Below are positions 1 to 5,429 of a stretch of DNA of 5,787 nucleotides, in pieces. Position 1 is the first letter of the stretch. Every line of letters begins with the position of its first letter. The stretch comes from an uncultured Eubacterium sp. (GTDB lineage Bacteria; Bacillota; Clostridia; Peptostreptococcales; Anaerovoracaceae). Made by a program: the position numbers and the translations under genes. The DNA lies in assembly GCA_905193765.1 (NCBI GenBank), contig CAJJPZ010000136.1, positions 1-5,787 of the forward strand, written 5' to 3'. The notes under the pieces were generated by a model. It was given only the letters and a program-made list of their open reading frames with translations. It searched no databases and was not told where the DNA came from.

Positions 1-669
1 TGTACCCCTGTCGTCTTCCTCGACGGGATAGTATTCTCCGGGGCGCTGTTCCTCCACAAGCTTGTACTTCCAGCGGCATGGATGTGCGCACTGTCCTCTG
101 TTGGCGTCCCTGTCTATCATGAAGTTGCTCAGGAGACATCTTCCTGAATACGAGATGCTCATGGCTCCGTGCACGAAAGCTTCCAGCTCCATGTCCTCCG
201 GTATGTTGTCGCGTATCTCTTTTATTTCTCTGAAAGTCAGTTCCCGGGCCAGTACAAGACGTTTTACTCCCTGTCTGTACCAGAAGTTTGCTGTAACATA
301 ATTCGTAGAATTGGCCTGTGTCGAGAGATGCAGCTCCGCCTCCGGTATCATTTGCTTTATGATCTCTATTATGCCCGGATCCGACACGATGAACGCGTCG
401 ATGGGTATGTGACGTATGCTTTCGAGATACTGTCTGAAAGGTACGATGTCCTCGTTATGTGCGAAAACATTCAGCGTCAGATAACACTTCACGCCATGCT
501 CATGGGCATATTCCGTACCCTCTTCGATCTCGGCCACGGACAGATTGCCTGCGCCGGCTCTGAGACTGAACATCTCCCCCCCGAAGTAGACTGCATCTGC
601 ACCGTAGTCCACAGCTATTTTAAGTTTTTCCAGATCCCCTGCGGGAGCCAGTAATTCCATTTTCTTCAT
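1..669 (-). CDS. trhP: Peptidase U32 family protein, TrhP/YrrO type (tRNA uridine hydroxylation), N-terminal fragment
   Basis: The frame is open from the ATG at 669 to position 1 and gives 223 residues; the C-terminal part is outside the window. The N-terminus MKKMELLAPAGDLEKLKIAVDYGADAVYFGG is the U32 TIM-barrel start. YLTLNVFAHN, LHLSTQANSTN and RLVLARELT follow, then the U32 signature EAFVHGAMSISYSGRCLLSNF (163-183) and NRGQCAHPCRWKY (190-202). U32 proteins of the YegQ/TrhP and YrrN/YrrO groups are not peptidases: with prephenate they hydroxylate U34 of tRNA to 5-hydroxyuridine, the substrate of TrmR. The gene follows the methyltransferase by 6 bases, so the two steps are probably made together. 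C178, C194 and C198 are present, but the usual cysteine in HGAMC is Ser171. An alternative start is the ATG at 660; neither has a strong ribosome binding site. A U32 protein with another substrate cannot be excluded. Confidence 0.88.
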   Translation of the reverse strand, partial: MKKMELLAPAGDLEKLKIAVDYGADAVYFGGEMFSLRAGAGNLSVAEIEEGTEYAHEHGVKCYLTLNVFAHNEDIVPFRQYLESIRHIPIDAFIVSDPGIIEIIKQMIPEAELHLSTQANSTNYVTANFWYRQGVKRLVLARELTFREIKEIRDNIPEDMELEAFVHGAMSISYSGRCLLSNFMIDRDANRGQCAHPCRWKYKLVEEQRPGEYYPVEEDDRGT

Positions 670-675
670 TCTCTG

Positions 676-1359
676 TTATATCAACTCTCTTTCAAGTATA
701 CTTATCGAAACGCCGTCGCCTACAGGAAGAACGCATGTTTTCGCGTATCCTGCACCTGTTATATATTCCAGGAAACCACGCATCTTCCGGATGCTGGTCT
801 TGTACTTTTTGCGCACGTCGTACTGATCCGAAGCTGTCATGCCTTTCATCAGTACATTGTCGCATACGATAAGGGCGTTTTTCCTGCAAAGCGGCAGAGA
901 CAGATCCCAGAAGTACCGGTAATGGCTTTTGGCAGCATCGATGAACACCGCATCGAATACGCCTTCTCCATCGGCGGACGGGTATCTGCCCGATCCCGCC
1001 ATATCCTGAAGCACCTGTCGGGCGTCTCCCAGCAGGACTTCCACTCTGTCGTCAAAGCCCAGTCTGCTGATATTGGATACGGCTGTCTCATACATCTTCT
1101 CATCCGCTTCCACAGTAGTCACGCGGCACCCGCACTTTTCCGCAAAGCAGCATGATGAATATCCCACTGCTGCACCTATCTCAAGTACACGCTCCGGTTT
1201 TTTCAGCCTGAACAGCGCTGTTATAAGTTCCTCAGTGTCTCTCATGATCACAGGTACCCTGTCAGCTTCAGCAGAAGCCCTGAGTTCATTCAGCGGTGCG
1301 CTGCAGCTGCTGTACAGACTGTCAGTATATTCTTTTACTATTTCATTCGTAATATTCAT
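676..1359 (-). CDS. trmR: SAM-dependent O-methyltransferase, TrmR/YrrM type (tRNA 5-hydroxyuridine methyltransferase)
   Basis: This is a 227-residue class I methyltransferase of the COMT-like family. SAM motif I is VLEIGAAVGYSS (58-69), the acidic ribose contact is E84 in TTVEADE, and VLLGDA has D112. The metal-binding residues are D141 (FIDAAKSHY) and D167-N168 (VCDNVL). In B. subtilis, TrmR (YrrM) methylates 5-hydroxyuridine at tRNA position 34 to 5-methoxyuridine. The location between mltG and a U32 gene supports that role over a small-molecule catechol-type substrate. An in-frame ATG at 1410 would give 244 residues but would overlap the conserved mltG C-terminus by 44 bases. The ATG at 1359 starts 7 bases after the mltG stop and fits the family length. 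Neither start has a good ribosome binding site, so translation probably relies on coupling to mltG. A cysteine cluster (C70, C71, C76, C78) follows motif I. Fold certain, substrate inferred. Confidence 0.85.
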   Translation of the reverse strand: MNITNEIVKEYTDSLYSSCSAPLNELRASAEADRVPVIMRDTEELITALFRLKKPERVLEIGAAVGYSSCCFAEKCGCRVTTVEADEKMYETAVSNISRLGFDDRVEVLLGDARQVLQDMAGSGRYPSADGEGVFDAVFIDAAKSHYRYFWDLSLPLCRKNALIVCDNVLMKGMTASDQYDVRKKYKTSIRKMRGFLEYITGAGYAKTCVLPVGDGVSISILERELI

Positions 1360-1366
1360 CTCGATA

Positions 1367-2428
1367 TCAATACCATTTATTCTCACTGACTGCTTTATCG
1401 TGTTCTTCATTCGTCTTTGAATAGATTATGCTGCCGTCTTCCTTGGCAAAGAAGAACAGATAGTCGGACTTCTCATAATTCAGTACGCTGTCCATAGCTG
1501 TACCGTTCACGGCACATATAGGTCCAATCGGAAGTCCCGTGTACTTTCTCGTATTGTACTTTGAATCTATATTCAGCTCCGACTGAGTGAGTTCCAGTGC
1601 TGTCTTCTGGTTGGCATAGCATACTGTAACATCACTGCCGAGATTCATGCCCTTGTCAAGTCTGTTTATGAACACACCTGCGACCTTAGGCATATCTTCC
1701 TTGGAATTGCTGGCCTCACGTTCCACTATCGACGCCAGTGACAGTATCTCATGGACACTGAATCCACTCTTGTCGATATCCGCCTTTCTGGCAGTCAGTT
1801 CCTCATCCATTTTATCAAGCATCACTTTCGTGACACTCTCGACCGTAGGATCCTCTTCAGTTATGAAATACGTTTCAGGATACAGATATCCTTCCAGCGG
1901 ATACATGATATCCTTGTCCAGGATCTTGTCGCTGATGAACCAGTAATCCGAGATCAGACCTTTGAGATATGCCCTGTCGTTCCACTTGTCCAGTATGTCC
2001 TGTTTCGAGAACGAGAACTTTTCAGCCATGGCCTCAGCCACTTCCGGTATGGTAAGCCCCTCCCTGACAACGAGTTCATTTTTCATGACATATTTGAAAT
2101 TTCCTGTATTTATTGCGCTGAGCATCTCAGGTACTGTCATCTGTCTGCTGAATATATATGTGTTGGCCTGCAGTGTATCATAACCTCCGATACGCGCATG
2201 TATCTTTGCCATAGCCCTGCTTCTGACAAGACCGTTCTCGTCCAGTATGTCCACGATGGATGATGCTCCGCTGCCCTGCGGTATCGTCACCGTGACCGAC
2301 GTGTCGTCCTTGCTGTCTGCAGCACCTATACCGCCTGCATATACGAATATGCCCGCTGCCAGAAGTACAACGATCACGCCGATGATTATCAGCAGTATTT
2401 TCAGTCTCCCTCCTGAATGTCTTGACAT
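1367..2428 (-). CDS. mltG: Endolytic murein transglycosylase MltG (YceG-like)
   Basis: MltG cleaves nascent glycan strands at the outer face of the membrane and is thought to set their length and help end polymerisation. The 353-residue protein has a short basic cytoplasmic start and one membrane segment (about 10-31). An extracellular LysM-like part follows (VTVTIPQGSGASSIVDILDENGLV, 45-68), then the catalytic YceG domain. Family motifs visible are YPLEGYLYPETY (176-187), LASIVEREAS (231-240), GVFINRLDKGMNLGSDVTV (251-269) and TGLPIGPICAVNGTAMDSV (297-315). Glu236 in the SIVERE motif corresponds to the catalytic glutamate of E. coli MltG (E218). The C-terminus (EEHDKAVSENKWY) is the normal family ending, so the gene is full length. 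The start ATG has AAGAGG 6 bases upstream. The order mltG, O-methyltransferase, U32 peptidase matches yrrL-yrrM-yrrN/yrrO in B. subtilis. The efp terminator sits immediately upstream. Confidence 0.95.
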   Translation of the reverse strand: MSRHSGGRLKILLIIIGVIVVLLAAGIFVYAGGIGAADSKDDTSVTVTIPQGSGASSIVDILDENGLVRSRAMAKIHARIGGYDTLQANTYIFSRQMTVPEMLSAINTGNFKYVMKNELVVREGLTIPEVAEAMAEKFSFSKQDILDKWNDRAYLKGLISDYWFISDKILDKDIMYPLEGYLYPETYFITEEDPTVESVTKVMLDKMDEELTARKADIDKSGFSVHEILSLASIVEREASNSKEDMPKVAGVFINRLDKGMNLGSDVTVCYANQKTALELTQSELNIDSKYNTRKYTGLPIGPICAVNGTAMDSVLNYEKSDYLFFFAKEDGSIIYSKTNEEHDKAVSENKWY

Positions 2429-2444
2429 TTATTACCTCTTTTCC

Positions 2445-2470
2445 AAAAAAGGGGCGAATCGACGCCCCTT
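2445..2470 (-). terminator. Intrinsic terminator after efp
   Basis: On the minus strand, a perfect 8-base-pair stem AAGGGGCG / CGCCCCTT (arms 2470-2463 and 2456-2449) encloses the 6-base loop TCGATT. A run of six T (2450-2445) follows directly and overlaps the last two bases of the stem. The hairpin begins 28 bases after the efp stop and ends 16 bases before the mltG ATG. The inverted repeat is symmetric, but only the minus strand has a clean T-run after it, so it acts in the direction of efp. It is a strong Rho-independent terminator by inspection. Confidence 0.9.
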
Positions 2471-2498
2471 CATATTTCCTGATTCATTTCTTTGTAAA

Positions 2499-3059
2499 TT
2501 ATTTGGATCTTCCGAGATAGTCGCCTGTTCTCGTATCGATCTGGATCACTTCGCCCTCTTCGATGAAGATAGGTACCTGTATCACAGCTCCTGTCTCAAC
2601 TGTTGCTGCCTTTGTTACATTTGTAGCAGTATCGCCCTTGACACCCGGTTCAGTTTCGATGACCTTGAGATCCACAAAATTAGGTGCGTCTACCTGGAAA
2701 GCATTACCCTTGTAGAACTTGATTGTTGCTTCATCGTTCTCTCTGAGATACTTCATAGCCTCTTCCACCTGGTCATATGTCAAAGGAACCTGATCATATG
2801 TTTCTCCGTCCATGAAGTAGTAGAGCTCTCCGTCGTTGTAAAGGTACTGCATAGTCTTTGTTTCGATGTGTGCTTTAGGGAACTTGGCGTCAGGGTTGAA
2901 TGATTCTTCCTTGATAGCTCCTGTAAGGATGTTCTTGTGCTTTGTCCTTACGAAAGCTGCACCCTTGCCTGGCTTTACGTGCTGGAAGTCCAGAACTACA
3001 TGTGGAGTACCATCGATTTCAAAAGTCATACCTTTTCTAAAATCACCTGCATAAATCAT
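2499..3059 (-). CDS. efp: Elongation factor P
   Basis: EF-P binds the ribosome between the P and E sites and relieves stalling at consecutive prolines. The product has 186 residues, the usual size. Domain I (KOW-like) opens MIYAGDFRKGMTFEIDG and carries the loop HVKPGKGAAFVRTK, with K32 at the tip where B. subtilis EF-P is modified (5-aminopentanol on Lys32). Domain II spans about 65-127. Domain III ends with the EF-P signature VIQVPIFIEEGEVIQIDTRTGDYLGR. I chose the ATG at 3059, not the upstream in-frame ATG at 3095, for two reasons: family members begin with this residue, and an AAAGAGGTC ribosome binding site (3076-3068) lies about 10 bases upstream. That site would be coding sequence if translation began at 3095. 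The gene has its own promoter and terminator and appears mainly monocistronic. The modification enzymes are not in the window. Confidence 0.97.
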   Translation of the reverse strand: MIYAGDFRKGMTFEIDGTPHVVLDFQHVKPGKGAAFVRTKHKNILTGAIKEESFNPDAKFPKAHIETKTMQYLYNDGELYYFMDGETYDQVPLTYDQVEEAMKYLRENDEATIKFYKGNAFQVDAPNFVDLKVIETEPGVKGDTATNVTKAATVETGAVIQVPIFIEEGEVIQIDTRTGDYLGRSK

Positions 3060-3124
3060 AATATATTGACCTCTTTCCTTAATCTTATATAACACTTAAA
3101 CTCTTTTGAGATTTCACAGCATTT

Positions 3125-3153
3125 ATTATACCAAAATATACAATGGTTGCCAA
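3125..3153 (-). promoter_or_regulatory. Sigma-A type promoter for efp (extended -10)
   Basis: Reading the minus strand, TTGGCA (3153-3148, five of six matches to TTGACA) is followed by a 17-base spacer and a perfect TATAAT (3130-3125). A TG one base upstream of the -10 makes it an extended -10 element. The spacer is AT-rich. Transcription would start near 3118, giving an efp leader of roughly 59 bases. The -35 begins 7 bases after the ylbF stop codon, so efp can be expressed independently of leuS-rnj-ylbF. No terminator is visible between ylbF and this promoter, so upstream transcripts may also run into efp. Confidence 0.82.
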
Positions 3154-3160
3154 GTCCATA

Positions 3161-3517
3161 TTATGCATTGCTGTTTCCCGAAGGGTCGAACCCCAGGTCA
3201 GCTACTTCGCTGATTATCTTGTATACATCGGCCATCATCATGGAAAATCTCATCTGGCACTGAAGATACTGTGCAGCTGACGGATCCTGCATGAGTATTG
3301 CTGACAGCTGCTGTATCTGCTGCATCAGGTCAGGATCCATACCCTGTCCTGTCATCTGAGCAGCCTGCATCTCGAACTGCTTTTTCATGAAATCACTGAT
3401 GGCATCGTTGAGCTGAGGATTGTTTTCAAGTACCTTGCGCTGCTCATCATACTGTTTGAATTCCTCACACTCTCTTATAGCCTGTGCCAGAGAATGTGCC
3501 TGATCATATACATTCAT
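3161..3517 (-). CDS. YlbF/YmcA (Com_YlbF) family protein
   Basis: This is a 118-residue helical cytoplasmic protein with the YlbF/YmcA pattern. It opens YDQAHSLAQAIRECEEFKQYDE, then has NNPQLNDAISDFMKKQFEMQ (33-51), a polar turn with a conserved-type G (57-61), a second helix ending in QDPSAAQYLQCQMRF (77-91), and a last helix DVYKIISEVADLGFD. In B. subtilis, YlbF, YmcA and YaaT form a complex that acts with RNase Y on mRNA maturation and affects competence, sporulation and biofilm formation. This gene is not necessarily the YlbF orthologue, so no symbol is given. Glutamine and methionine make up 28 of 118 residues; the only cysteines are C17 and C87. The start is an ATG with a near-perfect AAGGAGGAG (3529-3521) 3 bases upstream. 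That ribosome binding site lies in the 15-base gap after the rnj stop, so translation is probably coupled. The family call is firm; the target RNase is inferred. Confidence 0.87.
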   Translation of the reverse strand: MNVYDQAHSLAQAIRECEEFKQYDEQRKVLENNPQLNDAISDFMKKQFEMQAAQMTGQGMDPDLMQQIQQLSAILMQDPSAAQYLQCQMRFSMMMADVYKIISEVADLGFDPSGNSNA

Positions 3518-3532
3518 AAGCTCCTCCTTGTC

Positions 3533-5392
3533 TTATACTTCTAAAAATATCGGCAGTATCACAGGACTTCTCTGAGTCTTGCTGTAGATATACTTTCTGA
3601 GGTTTTCTCTTACGACCGTTTTCATTCCGTTCCAGTCCTTCATGTTCTTCCTGAGGCAGTCCTCGAGTATCTCCTCAGCCTTCCTGCAGGCTTCGTCGAT
3701 CAGATGTTCGTTTTCTCTGACATATACGAATCCACGGGATATTATATCAGGACCCGATGCGATCGTGTTGGAATTCCTGTCTATGGCCGCAACCAGTATT
3801 ATAAGTCCCGATTCCGACAGCAGTCTCCTGTCGCGGAGGACTATGTTGCCTACGTCTCCGACGCCCAGTCCGTCTACCATTATTCCTTCGGCGTCTGCAA
3901 TGTTCTTTTCTATCTTCGCTCTTCCGTCAGTTATATTGAGACAGTCTCCGTTGCTGAGTATGAATATGTTATCCATAGCCATACCCAGAGTGTTTGCGAG
4001 CGCTGCATGTGGCTGGAGATGACGGTATTCTCCGTGGACTGGCATGAAATATTTCGGCCTGATCAGGGAATGCATGAGTTTGAGTTCCTCCTGGCATGCG
4101 TGTCCCGAAACATGTATATCCGCGATATCCGAATATATTACTTCAGCGCCTTTCTGTATCAGCTGGTTGACTACGTTTGCCACAGTCAGCTCGTTTCCGG
4201 GTACAGGTGACGATGAAAGTATGACTCTGTCGCCTTTCTTTATCCTTATGGTCTTGTGTTCGCAGGACGCCATCCTGGCCAGTGCCGACATCGGTTCCCC
4301 CTGGCTGCCTGTGGTTATAACCACAAGCTCCTTGTCAGGGATGTTCTTCGCTTTGTTGAGATCCACCAGCATATGCTGCGGTATCCTTATATATCCCAGT
4401 TCCTGGGCAAGCTCCACGACGTTCACCATGCTCCTGCCTGAAACAGCGACCTTTCTCTTGCACTGGATCGCAAGATCGATGATCTTCTGTATCCTGTGCA
4501 CGTTTGATGAGAATGTAGCTATTATTATGCGGTTCTTGGAATCCCTGAAGATACCTTCAAGGGTACGCCCCACGACTCTCTCTGATTCTGTGAATCCCGG
4601 ACGCAGAACATTTGTGCTGTCTGCCATCATAAGGAGCACGCCTTCAGATCCGATCTGTGCAAGTCTTGCAAAGTCTATAGGATCGCCATCCACAGGTGTA
4701 TAGTCTATCTTAAAGTCGCCTGTGTGGAATATCCTGCCTGCCGGCGTCTTTATGGCGAGGCACATGGAATCAGCTATGGAATGGGTTATCCTGATGGCCT
4801 CGATCGAAAAATGTCTTCCCATCCTGAATGTCTGACCTGCTGACACCTGTCTCAGATCAGCTTTCAGACCGTATTCCTTCAGCTTGTTCTCTATGAGCCC
4901 CAGCGGGAAAGCCATGCCGTATACGGGCATCTTCAGTTCCTTGAGAAGATACGGCACAGCTCCTATATGGTCTTCGTGTCCGTGGGTTATAACAAGACCG
5001 CGTATCTTTTTATCGGTTTCTTTAAGATACGAGAAGTCCGGTATCACCTTGTCGATGCCGAACATATCGTCATCAGGGAAAGAAAGGCCGCAGTCTACGA
5101 TTATTATTTCGTTCCCGTATTCGATCACGGTCATGTTCTTTCCGATTTCGCCAAGCCCGCCGAGAGGTATTATCCTGACTTTTTCGGCAGGCGACTGTTT
5201 GCGTTTTCTGCTGTTGTTTTGTCTGCCCGCAGATGCTGCAGCTGTCCCTGATTTTTTTCTCACAGCAGTTCCATTGTTTTTCGTTCCCCTGCTGCGGTTG
5301 GCACTCTGCTTAGGATTCTGACCGTTTTTCGGTTTTGATCTCTTCTTGCCAGAGGGCGCTTTATCAGGTGTGTCTGTTTTCTTTTCGTTCAT
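3533..5392 (-). CDS. rnjA: Ribonuclease J (metallo-beta-lactamase / beta-CASP RNase)
   Basis: RNase J is a cytoplasmic zinc-dependent nuclease combining 5'-to-3' exonuclease and endonuclease activity in mRNA decay and rRNA maturation. The protein has 619 residues against about 555 in B. subtilis RNase J1. Residues 1 to about 66 are a low-complexity basic tail with roughly 20 Lys/Arg. The metallo-beta-lactamase core follows, with RIIPLGGLGEIGKNM at 73-87, the metal motif HGHEDH (H137, H139, D141, H142), H204, and D226 in HTGDFK. The beta-CASP part carries SGHA (H431) and PVHGE (H453). All these residues sit exactly 63 positions after the J1 ligands H74, H76, D78, H79, H142, D164, H368 and H390, so the fold is complete and probably active. 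The C-terminal domain runs from about 555 to 619. The start is the ATG preceded by AGAAAGGA with a 5-base spacer. It lies between leuS and a YlbF-family gene. Whether this is J1 or J2 cannot be separated, but J1-like is favoured. Confidence 0.96.
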   Translation of the reverse strand: MNEKKTDTPDKAPSGKKRSKPKNGQNPKQSANRSRGTKNNGTAVRKKSGTAAASAGRQNNSRKRKQSPAEKVRIIPLGGLGEIGKNMTVIEYGNEIIIVDCGLSFPDDDMFGIDKVIPDFSYLKETDKKIRGLVITHGHEDHIGAVPYLLKELKMPVYGMAFPLGLIENKLKEYGLKADLRQVSAGQTFRMGRHFSIEAIRITHSIADSMCLAIKTPAGRIFHTGDFKIDYTPVDGDPIDFARLAQIGSEGVLLMMADSTNVLRPGFTESERVVGRTLEGIFRDSKNRIIIATFSSNVHRIQKIIDLAIQCKRKVAVSGRSMVNVVELAQELGYIRIPQHMLVDLNKAKNIPDKELVVITTGSQGEPMSALARMASCEHKTIRIKKGDRVILSSSPVPGNELTVANVVNQLIQKGAEVIYSDIADIHVSGHACQEELKLMHSLIRPKYFMPVHGEYRHLQPHAALANTLGMAMDNIFILSNGDCLNITDGRAKIEKNIADAEGIMVDGLGVGDVGNIVLRDRRLLSESGLIILVAAIDRNSNTIASGPDIISRGFVYVRENEHLIDEACRKAEEILEDCLRKNMKDWNGMKTVVRENLRKYIYSKTQRSPVILPIFLEV

Positions 5393-5429
5393 ATAAATCC
5401 TTTCTGTAAGGAATCAGTGTCGTGAAGTA

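Noticed and set aside
169..654. 161-codon plus-strand open frame opposite the U32 gene
   Set aside because: The minus-strand frame in the same region encodes a clear U32 protein from 669 to the window edge, so the plus-strand frame is a shadow.
1360..1410. Upstream ATG at 1410 extending the methyltransferase by 17 residues
   Set aside because: It would overlap the conserved end of mltG by 44 bases, adds residues outside the family domain and has no better ribosome binding site. It stays a possible alternative.
2247..2903. 218-codon plus-strand open frame spanning the efp and mltG start regions
   Set aside because: It runs antisense through efp, the terminator and the mltG start. Its cysteine- and leucine-rich translation looks like a shadow of the real genes.
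3060..3095. Upstream in-frame ATG that would extend EF-P by 12 residues
   Set aside because: The extra residues (MLYKIKERGQYI) include the ribosome binding site for the ATG at 3059, and EF-P proteins begin at MIYAGDFRKG; no ribosome binding site serves the upstream ATG.
4044..4703. 219-codon open frame on the plus strand inside rnj
   Set aside because: It lies wholly antisense to conserved RNase J sequence with intact catalytic residues, its translation resembles no known family, and no promoter or ribosome binding site context supports it.
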